This document shows, piece after piece, positions 1 to 9,747 of a DNA stretch of 32,432 bases. The notes beneath the pieces were generated by a model. It saw nothing but the letters and a program-made list of their open reading frames with translations. It was not told the origin of the DNA and made no database searches. Source of the stretch: Leptolyngbyaceae cyanobacterium SL_7_1 (GTDB taxonomy: Bacteria > Cyanobacteriota > Cyanobacteriia > Elainellales > Elainellaceae); contig JAAUSV010000006.1 of NCBI GenBank assembly GCA_012032525.1, forward strand, positions 1-32,432. The letters are read 5' to 3'. The position numbers and the translations under genes are program-made. Position 1 is the stretch's first letter, and the number at the start of each line of letters is the position of its first letter.

Positions 1-1
1 G

Positions 2-1701
2 GGTCCCGCCTATATCAAGATTGGGCAGGCTCTTTCCACCCGTCCTGACCTGGTGCCAGCCGCCTATTTAGAAGAACTGACCCAGCTTCAAGACCAATTG
101 CCCCCCTTTCCCAATGAGGTGGCGTTTCAGTTTATCGAAGAGGAATTGGGCGATCGCCCTGAAAATCTCTACGCAGAGCTTTCCCCCAACCCGATCGCCG
201 CTGCCTCCCTTGGTCAGGTTTACAAGGGCAAGCTGAAAACGGGTGAGGTGGTCGCGGTCAAAGTGCAACGCCCAGGATTGGCAGAGCGCATTGCCCTCGA
301 CATTTATATCCTGCGGCAACTAGCGATTTTTGCCACCAAAACTGTCAAAACGCTGCGTAGCGACCTGATTGGCATTATGGATGAGTTTGGGGCACGCATC
401 TTTGAAGAGATGGATTACACCCAGGAGGGGCAAAATGCCGAGCGGTTTGCCCATCTCTACGGACATTTGCCCGATATCTATGTCCCAAAGATCTATTGGG
501 ACTATACCTACCAACGGGTATTGACGATGGAGTGGATCACGGGGACTAAATTGACCAATTTAGCCGCGATCAAAAACCAGGGAATTGACGCCAGCTACCT
601 GATAGAGGTGGGAGTGCAGTGCTCTCTGCGCCAATTACTTGAGCATGGGTTTTTCCACGCTGACCCCCACCCAGGCAACTTGCTAGCAACACCGATGGTA
701 AGCTTGCCTACCTCGACTTTGGCATGATGAGCGAGATCAAGTCCTACCAGCGCTATGGGCTGATCGAAGCAGTGGTTCACATGGTCAATCGAGATTTTGA
801 AGGGTTGGCAAATGACTACGTTAAGTTGGAGTTTCTCAGCCCAGAGACAGATTTGGTTCCCATCGTCCCCGCCTTGGGCAATGTGTTTGGCAATGCTTTG
901 AGCGCCAGTGTCTCAGAGATGAATTTCAAAAGCATTACGGACGATCTCTCAGCACTGATGTACGAGTACCCCTTCCGAGTGCCAGCTTATTATGCGTTGA
1001 TTATTCGATCGTTGGTGACACTAGAAGGCATTGCCATCAATGTCGATCCCAACTTTAAGGTCTTGAGCAAGGCCTATCCCTACATTGCCAAGCGATTGCT
1101 CACTGACTCAGCACCAGAGCTGAGAACGTCCCTCCGCGACCTGCTATTTAAGGACAGCAGTTTCCGCTGGAATCGCTTGGAAAATCTGCTGCGCAATGCT
1201 CAAAATAGCCCTGATTATGATCTCACTCAGGTGATGGAGCAGACGATCGACTTCCTGTTTTCGGAGCGGGGGGAGTTCATTCGCAACCAAATTGCCGTAG
1301 AGGTGGTGCGGGGAATCGATTCCTTTGGGCAAACCACATGGCAACAATTTACGGGCGAGGTGCGGAGGCGAATGGGATTGAACGGCAAAGCCCCGATCGC
1401 CCCTTCCCAACCCAACACCCTAGAGCACATGGCGCGGATTATCGACTTGCTACGAGAAACTCCTGGTTTCAATCCTGTTGAGTTGTTGCCGCTCGTGCCC
1501 CGTCTACTGTCTAAACCGGAGACCCAGCAGATGGGACAGCAGATAGCAGCAGGGTTGGCACAGCGTACGGCTGCTCGGCTGATTCGGGAACTGTTGGTGC
1601 AGGAGGAACCTTACTCCAACGGCAAGAAGCTGCCTCAACTGCCACAAGCCCGATCGCCCCAAGCTGCCCTCTCAACCAGTCAACCTCCTTCTAGGGTGTA
1701 A
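2..1701 (+). CDS. AarF/UbiB (ABC1) atypical kinase-like protein, 5' truncated by window, one apparent frameshift near 690-700
   Basis: Frame-2 reading from base 2 gives GPAYIKIGQALSTRPDLVP, then AAASLGQVYKGKL, VAVKVQRPG and HGFFHADPHPGNLLAT. It continues in another frame as DGKLAYLDFGMMSEI. These are ABC1-kinase motifs. Confidence 0.93.
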
Positions 1702-1710
1702 CCGTGGAGC

Positions 1711-1755
1711 ACAACGAATTAAGGGGTGAGCGTTGCTCACCCCTTAATTCGTTGT
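1711..1755. terminator. Perfect 21-bp inverted repeat with 3-nt loop between convergent genes (bidirectional terminator or interspersed palindrome)
   Basis: ACAACGAATTAAGGGGTGAGC-GTT-GCTCACCCCTTAATTCGTTGT, located between the stops of the + strand kinase and the - strand rhodanese-like gene. Confidence 0.7.
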
Positions 1756-1788
1756 AATTATCGTTAAGCATTGACAAGAGATGGTTGA

Positions 1789-2164
1789 CTAGGCAACGGT
1801 TGCGATCGACTCAACAGGATAGCCCACGGCTTTCCAAGCCGCCAAGCCTCCACGAATTTCAGACACATTTAGGAAACCCGCTTCTCGCAAGTTTGTAGCG
1901 GAAATGGCGGTCTCGTCATCGGTTTCGCCATATACATAGATATCGCGTGCCCTGTTCCAAGGTTTTGACCGCAGCAGCAACCAACTCCGGCAGGGGCATT
2001 GAGATGGCACCCAAGATGTGACTGTGGTTAAACAGGTCTCGATCACGTGTGTCGATGATAGTTAGGGCAGGCTCTCCCCAGTCCAAACGAGCTTTGAGAT
2101 CGATGACGCGCGATCGGGCTTCTAGGGGAGGCGGGGTGGGGAACATTCCAAAAAATTTAGACAT
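1789..2164 (-). CDS. Rhodanese-like domain protein lacking the catalytic Cys, one apparent frameshift near 1945
   Basis: MSKFFGMFPTPPPLEARSRVIDLKARLDWGEPALTIIDTRDRDLFNHSHILGAISMPLPEL..LEQGT then, in a second frame, RDIYVYGETDDETAISATNLREAGFLNVSEIRGGLAAWKAVGYPV. Both halves match rhodanese architecture. Confidence 0.8.
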
Positions 2165-2323
2165 GGGAGGAGTACCACAAAAGGGATCAGTTATCCGCAA
2201 TGTAACAAGAATTCTTAAGAACTGCAAACTTTTATTTACAGAATCGGTTGATTAAACTCGATGGTTCCTCGCCATTCCCCCACCGTCCCAGTCATCCCCC
2301 GGTGGTTTTACCCCTCCAACCCA

Positions 2324-2521
2324 TTAGAAAATAGGCTGGGGAATCGGACTAGGAACCGGCTGGGGAACCGGAGTGGGAACTGGTTGCGGTGTTGGACTGG
2401 GAACAGGCTCCGGAACAGGTTCTGGCATCGGTTCAGGGCTAGGCTCTGGGATTGGAGCAGGAATGGTAGGCGGAGTCGGCAACGGCTGGGGCTGGATTTC
2501 GTCAACAAGAAAATGATTCAT
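2324..2521 (-). CDS. Small (65 aa) Pro-X repeat protein
   Basis: MNHFLVDEIQPQPLPTPPTIPAPIPEPSPEPMPEPVPEPVPSPTPQPVPTPVPQPVPSPIPQPIF. A ggagg Shine-Dalgarno-like sequence precedes the ATG. The underlying DNA is a 6-nt-periodic repeat. Confidence 0.55.
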   Translation of the reverse strand: MNHFLVDEIQPQPLPTPPTIPAPIPEPSPEPMPEPVPEPVPSPTPQPVPTPVPQPVPSPIPQPIF

Positions 2522-2589
2522 CGATAATCCTCCAAACAGTACGAACGATTGACACTCCCCAATTCCCCTCGCCCCTTTTCTTTCCTCCT

Positions 2590-2988
2590 TCATCCTCCTC
2601 CCTCCTTCACTTCAACCTGCTCAACATCTACCCGATCTGTGCCATCGACCTTGCTTGCCAGTTCGACAATGCGATCGAGGATGACTTGGTCGGCTAAGTG
2701 TCCCTTGAAGGCGATCGTTCGTCCTGTCTGGACAATCTCTAGCGTCCCGATGTCTTCAATCATTGGGTCTTGGTCTAGGGCGATCGCTACTCGTTTTGCC
2801 AGTCCGCTGGGGTCATACTCTCCCTCCACTCCCATGCACTCTGGAGGAGGGGGAGGGATGTGTAATCCCGCTTTTTCACGCAGTTCCCGATCGTATTCTC
2901 CGGTTAATCCGGGGGTCATCTTGGCAGGAGCGGATTGCGTTGATTTTTGCTGCAATTCTTTCACACTAATTCGATCTATCCAACTCAT
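2590..2988 (-). CDS. BON-domain protein
   Basis: MSWIDRISVKELQQKST... with a C-terminal BON-like segment LAKRVAIALDQDPMIEDIGTLEIVQTGRTIAFKGHLADQVILDRIVELASKVDGTDRVDVEQVEV. GAGGTGA lies upstream of the start. Confidence 0.75.
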   Translation of the reverse strand: MSWIDRISVKELQQKSTQSAPAKMTPGLTGEYDRELREKAGLHIPPPPPECMGVEGEYDPSGLAKRVAIALDQDPMIEDIGTLEIVQTGRTIAFKGHLADQVILDRIVELASKVDGTDRVDVEQVEVKEGGG

Positions 2989-3115
2989 AGTGTCACCTCG
3001 ATCTAGCTGCAATAATCAGTGACAAGGGCAGGGCAGCCCAGAAGAAGCTTCCGGGCTGCCCATCTAGCTTTACGACTTAGAGCCACTGAAGTAATCAGGG
3101 TTAACCAGGATTGGG

Positions 3116-3706
3116 TTAACCAGGATTGGCAATGCGATCGGTAGCGCGATCGGCGGCACGAGCCGCATCGCGAGTGCGCTCCTGAACAAAATCAGACGCT
3201 TCTTCCGTCCCCTGCTCAACATTGCGGGTGACACGCTCAGCCGCATCCTGGGTATTGCGCTGAGTGTTGCGCACCCCCCGTTGCGCTGCATCACTGACAT
3301 CATCCGCCGTATTCTCAACCGATCTTTCTACATCATTAGAGATACGCTTTACCCGCTCAGTTAAAGGGGTGCCTTCTTTGTAGTTCTCTACAAAATCTTC
3401 AGGGCTATTAATCGATTTGCGTAGGTTAGCGCGTGCACTATCAACCAATTGCTTAGACTCTAGATCAGCCCGATTGGAAGCCGCAGGCTCAACATCTTCG
3501 TACTGATTCATCCCACCCTTGCGGTCTTGAATTGTGTCGTATAGCTCAGTCTGTTGTCCTTTGCGTGCATTATACGAACCAGTCCCTGAAACATTGGGTG
3601 CAGGGGGCTTACAAGCAGTACTCACCAAGACGAAAATACCAGCGAGAAAAACAGTAATGACACGACTGGGGCGAATTGATCTAACGAAACTTCTCAGGAT
3701 TTGCAT
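3116..3706 (-). CDS. Putative lipoprotein with charged helical, apolipophorin-like C-terminus
   Basis: Signal sequence MQILRSFVRSIRPSRVITVFLAGIFVLVSTAC with lipobox-like LVSTAC. The tail is a repetitive amphipathic helix (DVSDAAQRGVRNTQRNTQDAAERVTRNVEQ...). Confidence 0.7.
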   Translation of the reverse strand: MQILRSFVRSIRPSRVITVFLAGIFVLVSTACKPPAPNVSGTGSYNARKGQQTELYDTIQDRKGGMNQYEDVEPAASNRADLESKQLVDSARANLRKSINSPEDFVENYKEGTPLTERVKRISNDVERSVENTADDVSDAAQRGVRNTQRNTQDAAERVTRNVEQGTEEASDFVQERTRDAARAADRATDRIANPG

Positions 3707-3998
3707 GACAACACTCCTATAAGTTGATTTGATGCCTATGATTTGATGTCTAACGTAATCACACAACCATCAAATCAATGAACAATTCATACGTTACTGA
3801 GAAACTTTGAGCATTTCTTCTAGCCAAAGTTATAGTTTGTCGCAGTAATAAAATCTGGTAGTCCTAAAATCTTGGGGGAGGATAGAGAAGCGTCATGGAA
3901 AGCGATCGCTCAGTGCCATTCCTATCAAACTTAATTAAGTTCAATGAAGCGAGCAATCCAACACATTTCTTAACACCAAAACGCTACAAATCTTAAAA

Positions 3999-4042
3999 GA
4001 ACCCGCAATTACCTTCTCTTGTAGAGAGATCCGCCGGGTTTA
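3999..4042. other. Possible structured element in the psaE upstream region
   Basis: Outer stem AACCCGC...GCCGGGTT encloses an inner TCTC-TTGTA-GAGA hairpin, about 100 nt upstream of the psaE ATG. Confidence 0.35.
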
Positions 4043-4139
4043 TTGTTTCGTTATTGTGACATTCAAGAGTTTTAGTCATCCGTGGGACGCGGAGGCTTAT
4101 TATAAACCTTAGACTTCTACACCAAAAAGGGAATTAGTC

Positions 4140-4517
4140 ATGGTTCAACGTGGTTCTAAAGTTCGGATTCTTCGCAAAGAGTCTTATTGGTTTAAAGATG
4201 TGGGAACGGTTGCCTCTATTGACCAAAGTGGTATCAAGTACCCGGTAATCGTTCGTTTTGAAAAGGTTAATTACGCTGGGGTTAACACAAATAATTTTGC
4301 TTTAGCTGAAGTTGAAGAAGTTGCTGCTCCCTCTGCGAAAGCTAAGCAGACCACGCCGACTGCTTCTGGTGGCAAACAAACTCCCATTGACCCAGCTCTG
4401 CGGAGAACAGGGCAAGGGGCTGCTACCGAGGTCAGACCTGGAACAGCGGCTGACGCGCCAGGAACGGATAATCCTCAAGTTGAGGGCGATCCTAATCAGG
4501 GAACAGAAGCTCGTTAG
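4140..4517 (+). CDS. psaE: Photosystem I reaction centre subunit IV (PsaE) with an extended C-terminus
   Basis: [61 protein letters not shown] is canonical PsaE. It is followed by about 60 extra residues rich in A/T/G/P. Confidence 0.95.
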   Translation: MVQRGSKVRILRKESYWFKDVGTVASIDQSGIKYPVIVRFEKVNYAGVNTNNFALAEVEEVAAPSAKAKQTTPTASGGKQTPIDPALRRTGQGAATEVRPGTAADAPGTDNPQVEGDPNQGTEAR

Positions 4518-4537
4518 ATTGGTATCACTTGGTCTTG

Positions 4538-4574
4538 ATAGCTGCCGACTACCTAGTCTGTCAGCTATTTTTTT
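4538..4574 (+). terminator. Rho-independent-like terminator of psaE
   Basis: ATAGCTG-cc-GACT-acct-AGTC-tgt-CAGCTAT followed by a T-tract, shortly after the psaE stop. Confidence 0.75.
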
Positions 4575-4867
4575 GGATTATTGAAAGAAGGCAACAGGGC
4601 GATCGGCGACTAGGTTCTCAGATAGGCAAAGTGGGGGGCGTACCTAACTGGGATATGCCCCCATTATTTAACTGAGCAAAACTCTATCAACAGAAAGAGG
4701 CAGGATTTTAGTTCTTCTTTATACCATAACTACAACCACTTGAATCTCCATTGATCAAAGGTTTTAGAAGTGAATTCATACCTTACCGGGTTTAAGCCTA
4801 CTTGGTAAGTTGAACTTTTACTTTTGATTAAGTCAGTATCAAGTCAATAATAAATAAAGGAGGATTT

Positions 4868-5110
4868 ATGGCATTTCAATCTGTTGATCATCTACCTCAA
4901 GATGCAAAAGAGTTGCCCGAAGGAGCACAACAAATCTTTATGACAGCGTTTAATAGTGCTGAATCGGATGGGTTAAGTGAATCGGGTGCTATGCAGGTGG
5001 CATGGAGCAGTGTAACGGCTGAATATGAGCGCAGCGAAAGTGGCGAATGGAAACATAAGCCCGACGCCAAAGCAGATCGCGGTCCCTTGGGTAGTATGCA
5101 GTCGAGTTAA
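4868..5110 (+). CDS. ChaB family protein
   Basis: MAFQSVDHLPQDAKELPEGAQQIFMTAFNSAESDGLSESGAMQVAWSSVTAEYE..GEWKHKP is a ChaB-type sequence. Aaggagg precedes the ATG. Confidence 0.85.
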   Translation: MAFQSVDHLPQDAKELPEGAQQIFMTAFNSAESDGLSESGAMQVAWSSVTAEYERSESGEWKHKPDAKADRGPLGSMQSS

Positions 5111-5138
5111 TCGATTCTACGGTCGGAGATCTCATTCC

Positions 5139-5168
5139 CCATGGGCACGGCAATGCCGTGCCCCATGG
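5139..5168. repeat. Palindromic element between convergent genes
   Basis: CCATGGGCACGGCA-a-TGCCGTGCCCCATGG (one bulged C). Confidence 0.6.
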
Positions 5169-5179
5169 AGTTTGGGTAG

Positions 5180-5620
5180 TCAATTCTCCATTGCGGGGAC
5201 GGTGATTTTTAGTTGTCCATCATCGATTTCTACGCTGGATAAATCCAGTGGATCATCTTTAGTTAGATTAGGTTCGGTATCCCGTAAATATTGCTCTAGA
5301 ATCTCTAGATTTCGCACATTAGATTTGTAAAAGGCATCAAATAGATCGCCAACTAGGGGAACTGTTCCTACCGCAGCTTCCAAGCCAATGTTTAATAGCA
5401 TCTTTCCCCAAACTGCCTGAGGGAGCTGAAATTGAAAAGCAAGGTAGAGAATGTAGAGTGAAAAGCAGGTGGCGAGCAAATCACCCGCACCAGGAACCAG
5501 CCCTAAGATGGGGTCTAATCCAATCCGAACGTTGATCACTGGAATCTTAATGGCAGTATCCATTAGGCGGCTTAATCGACGAATTCGATTTAGGATAATC
5601 AATCGTTCAGCATTGTTCAT
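5180..5620 (-). CDS. DUF4112-type small membrane protein
   Basis: MNNAERLIILNRIRRLSRLMDTAIKIPVINVRIGLDPILGLVPGAGDLLATCFSLYILYLA... VPLVGDLFDAFYKSNVRN. Confidence 0.85.
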   Translation of the reverse strand: MNNAERLIILNRIRRLSRLMDTAIKIPVINVRIGLDPILGLVPGAGDLLATCFSLYILYLAFQFQLPQAVWGKMLLNIGLEAAVGTVPLVGDLFDAFYKSNVRNLEILEQYLRDTEPNLTKDDPLDLSSVEIDDGQLKITVPAMEN

Positions 5621-5742
5621 TGCTCAATTTCCTTAAATTGTCACAGTTAAAACCCTCGTATTTGGATAATAGGCTGAGAATTATGCCGCCAACCTCTTAC
5701 TAGAGTTGGGTTTTGAGTGGGATTTTGGAAAGTATCTATTAG

Positions 5743-7168
5743 CTACTCTTTTTCAAACATTGTTTTGATCGATCGGTGCGCAACCACTTCCTGCCATCGA
5801 TCGCTCGTATCGGTCTCAACAAACTTTGTCTCTGCTAGTCCCTGCCGCTTTGTGGGCTTGGAAATTCCTTTCCAAGTTTTGCGCAGGGTGTTGAAGGTCG
5901 GTCCAACGATCGCCATCGGCAGCTTAGACACCAGCCAACGCGCCCACTGCCAACTGCCGATGGCAAACGAGCCACTAATTACCGTTTCCACCAACCAACG
6001 ACTGAGGGGTATTTGCTCCAGGACGATAGCCAAACTCTGGCACCGGTTTACCTTGTTTTTGCTGGGCGGCTAGGCGAATGAAGCTACCCCGCTTCTTAAA
6101 ATCCAACATGTGCCCATGCATCGCTAGGGCTTGCTCAATTGGCACGTCGTCTAGCACCAGTTCTCCGGCTTGGTGCATCTGCTTGAGAACGGTAACGGCG
6201 CGATCGCTACGGGCAACCACCACCGAGTATCCTCCCCCCTGCTGCTCAAACGTGGGCGACCAAGCATCGCCCACCGATAGATCCGTGGCTTCATTGGTGA
6301 AGTCGGGGGTGATTTGGCAATTGCGCGAGATGTAAAAAGGAATTAAGTAGTTGTAGTAAAACTTCTGCGCCTTGAACACCCGTCCATCTGCCAGATCGAC
6401 CTGCAAGTAACCGGGCCATTCTCCGGCTCGCCATTGCAGACGGGTGATAGGAATGCGATCGCTCACCCCCTGCATCCGCAAAAACGCCCGCACCGCCCCC
6501 GCATACATATTCGTTCCTGTGTAGGGACCTGCGACAAATACCACCTTCTCAGCCGCTGGATGCCCAGCCGCTTGCAATAGGCGCAACGCCGCCACCTGTT
6601 CTGGTAATCCTACGAATGCCAGTCGTCCAGGAAATTTCTCCATGTCTGGCAAGAGGGTCAGCATCGGCGTCACAGCATAGACGCTTTGCGCCGCCGCTAA
6701 AATGTCTTCCCGACTGGTCGCAATTACTGGGGTGGCGGCTTCGGGGGTTTGTAATCCCTGCCGCAGGACGACAGCTCCCTCAATCTGTCCCGTCTCTAGC
6801 AGGTGAATCAGTACCCGACTGATTACCCCACCCGATGCTCCCCGCCGCCGAATGCTGGGCTCCGCCGCATGACCAATCCAGACTTGACGATAGGCACCCA
6901 AAAGCCAACTGTCTGGTTTGCTGCCGTGCAGATATTCTGCCAGTTGGGGATAGGGAACGCCGCGCCCAGAGCACACTGCCCAAGCAGTTGCCAGCGATCG
7001 ATCCTCCTCCTCATTTAACGAATGTACCAACCTTGGCAACGGTCCAGCAGCAGTCTGTTGAAATCGCAGCAGATCGGGATGCAAGCCCACACAGACGCCA
7101 CAGTGGGTGCAGTTTCCAGGTTGAATGACATCGGTTTGAAAGCGGTGCCAAAAATCAGGTTGGGTCAT
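5743..7168 (-). CDS. FrhB-like (coenzyme F420 hydrogenase/dehydrogenase beta-subunit family) Fe-S/flavin oxidoreductase, one apparent frameshift near 6024
   Basis: N-terminal [38 protein letters not shown], and [33 protein letters not shown]. The C-terminus continues in another frame: [18 protein letters not shown]...[25 protein letters not shown]. Confidence 0.8.
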
Positions 7169-7180
7169 TACAGGGGTGAA

Positions 7181-8278
7181 TCAGGGACAGTTACGATCAT
7201 TTTGCCGACCCTCTGGCATGGTGGTGTTGCACCAAATCGCCCGTCTGGGATTAGCATCGGTGAGATTGGCATCTTTCAAGTTAGCGTATTTGAAGTCCAC
7301 ATTTTGCAGATTTGCTCGCTCTAGGTCAGCCTCTTTTAGCACCGCCCGTTCCAGATCGGCATCCTGCAAATCAACGCCCTCCAACTCAGCATTATTCAGC
7401 AGCGCCGCCCTCAAATCCGTCTCCCGTAGATCCGCCCCGGTAAAATTAGCGTCTTCAAAAAAACCGCCGCGCAAAACCGCTCCTTTGAGGCGCGATCGCT
7501 GCAAATTGGCTCGCCGCAAAATCACATTTTCTGCGTCAATTTCCTCTAACGTGGCATCTTCTAGAATCGCCCCTTCCATCCGTGCCCCTTCGAGAATGGC
7601 ATCCCGCAAATTTGCCCCCCGCAAATCAGCTCGCCGCAGATTGGCACCTTGGAGATTAGCCTCCTGTAGATCGGCACCTACCAAATTTGCCGCACTCAAA
7701 TCAGCCCGAATCAACACCGCCTGCGGCAAGGTTGCCTGCTGTAGATTTATCTGTCTGAGCGCTGCATTCTGTAACTGGGTTTTTGTTAAATTTGATCCAG
7801 CTAAATTTGCACTTTGAAGTTGTGCTTTTTGCAGGTTTGCCCCCCGAAGATCGATCGCTCCTAACTGGATCTGAGCTAGCTTTACTGCTCTCAAGTCGGC
7901 ATTTTGTAGAGAGATGGACGGCTGATCAGAGGCAATCAAATTTGCTTCGCTGAGAAATTGGAGCACCAATCCTTTTCGTTCGCCGTTTAGCTCCCGCAAA
8001 GCAGTCAATGTTAATGCTTCTGGCACAGTAGCAGAGTCTCGATCGTTAAAGGAATCATCATCTTCTAGCACTGCCATTTGTTTAAAGTATTCTTCCAAAA
8101 TCTCCTGCTGTTGTTGATCATTTTTGAGAGGAGGCGTGCCCGTCTCAGCTTGGCTGACCAACGAGAACACAGCCACTACTATTAATGGTAAAACCAGCAG
8201 CGCAATTAACTGTAAAGGCTGAGTCGATCGAAATGCAGGAAAAGGTTTAAGACGACGGAGTAGCTGAGTAAGAGTCAT
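7181..8278 (-). CDS. Pentapeptide-repeat protein with N-terminal membrane anchor
   Basis: Long run of A(N/D)LXX repeats (ADLQEANLQGANLRRADLRGANLRDAILEGARMEGA...). N-terminal hydrophobic segment LQLIALLVLPLIVVAVFSLV. Confidence 0.92.
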   Translation of the reverse strand: MTLTQLLRRLKPFPAFRSTQPLQLIALLVLPLIVVAVFSLVSQAETGTPPLKNDQQQQEILEEYFKQMAVLEDDDSFNDRDSATVPEALTLTALRELNGERKGLVLQFLSEANLIASDQPSISLQNADLRAVKLAQIQLGAIDLRGANLQKAQLQSANLAGSNLTKTQLQNAALRQINLQQATLPQAVLIRADLSAANLVGADLQEANLQGANLRRADLRGANLRDAILEGARMEGAILEDATLEEIDAENVILRRANLQRSRLKGAVLRGGFFEDANFTGADLRETDLRAALLNNAELEGVDLQDADLERAVLKEADLERANLQNVDFKYANLKDANLTDANPRRAIWCNTTMPEGRQNDRNCP

Positions 8279-8280
8279 AG

Positions 8281-9701
8281 CTAGGTTCCAGCAAATACAA
8301 TGAGGATACGATCGCTCAAAATCGGATAAAGCTCAAATAAAATCATTCCCACTAATAGACCATAGAAAAGAGCAAGTCCTTTCCGTTGCATTATTTTGGA
8401 ACTGGTCTGGTTATTCGCTTGTTCAATTTGATGCTGATGAGTATTAAGTACAACTGCCAGAAAAAACATCACGGGCACAAATTGAGCCAATGTAAATCGG
8501 TTGCCACTGGCGATCGGAATATACCAGGCATACAGCAATAAATAGCTGACAAAATAAAGCAGTATAAACAGTAATGCACTCCAGTGCTGACGGGCGATCG
8601 CTAGTGTATTTCGCCACTGAATGAGCGACAAAATTATCCCTGCGGCCAAGTACAAAACTATGTACTTCAAGTAGCCATAGGATTGTCCGGCAATATAGAA
8701 AACTCGATCGATCCCATTCAAAAATCGATCGGCAATTTGTTGAATCGTATGTTCCCTCAGATATTTCTGAAAACTGGGAATATCCTCTGGAGGCATTTGA
8801 GGATATCCTTTACTGTCACCGTGCATTCGAGTGCCGCTCTCGGCTTCCTCCCAAGAGTTATACCAAATATAAAAAGTAGAGTTGACGTTGTAAAAATACT
8901 TTCCAAAAAATCGCTGACTAGTATTGATGTAAGGAAATATGGTGGAGAGAAAGATAGCGATCACTAACGCTAGACTCACCAAATTTAGTAGAGCCGTTTT
9001 TCTAATGACATCTACAAGGGTCGTTTTTTCAGTTGAGTTATTGTTATGGTTCTCCTGGTAAGTACGGTAGGATTGGACAGCTTGCTTGATTAGAAAAACA
9101 AACACAAAAATAGCGATCGCTGGAGCGATCGAAGCCTTGGTTAAGTGGGTGATTCCCAAGGTAAACCCAGTGACAATTGCTAGCTTCCAGGAAGGTCGTT
9201 TTATCATCTGCCATAGAAGCAAAAAACAGCAGAAATTGAGGAAATAAAACAGTAACTCTACCTGCGCATAACCTGCCCTAAACATAAACACAGTGAAGGT
9301 AGTAATCAGCCATAAGCCCAACGCCTGAATGAAGCAGAGGCGTTGTCTAAATAGCCAAAAATGGCGGGCAGTAAGGAAGCTGACAGGGCAATGTTAAAGT
9401 ATTTGCTGCGAGTGAAAAAATCATTTTCACTGAAATCTGGCTGGTAGATAAACGACAACAAAAACGGATAAACAGGCATGCGATTTCGTCCGCTCACATA
9501 GTTGTAATCCGAGTCGTACAGATTTTCAGCATAGCCAAGGTAGGCAGCTTGATCGACTCGGCTGACATCGAGATTCACCCGTCTAGCGTGCTCGATCGCC
9601 CCATAGGAATAGAGCGACAAAAAGAAAATCGCTCCTAGCACTAGGCAGAGGTTGCGCAGACGAGCACCAAAGCGATCGGAATTCCCTGTAGAAACGCTCA
9701 T
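8281..9701 (-). CDS. Polytopic membrane protein, GT39/ArnT-like glycosyltransferase candidate, one apparent frameshift at the A5 run 9357-9361
   Basis: N-terminal YSYGAIEHARRVNLDVSRVDQAAYLGYAENLYDSDYNYVSGRNRMPVYPFLLSFIY. The body has multiple TM segments and a GT39-like layout. Restoring one T gives continuous PAIFWLFRQRLCFIQALGLWLITTFTVFMFRAGY. Confidence 0.7.
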
Positions 9702-9747
9702 AGATTTCGCTCAATTACGGATGTAGTCATAGAATGTTGGGCTGGGA

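Noticed and set aside
2261-2527. + strand ORF with NRLGNRTRNRLGNRSGN-type repeats
   Set aside because: Antisense of the Pro-X repeat protein; the minus-strand reading has a ribosome-binding site and coherent composition.
7176-7817. 213-aa + strand ORF rich in K/R/S (KSTFCRFARSRSASFSTARSRSASCKS...)
   Set aside because: Exact antisense of the pentapeptide-repeat gene; its periodicity is inherited from the opposite strand.
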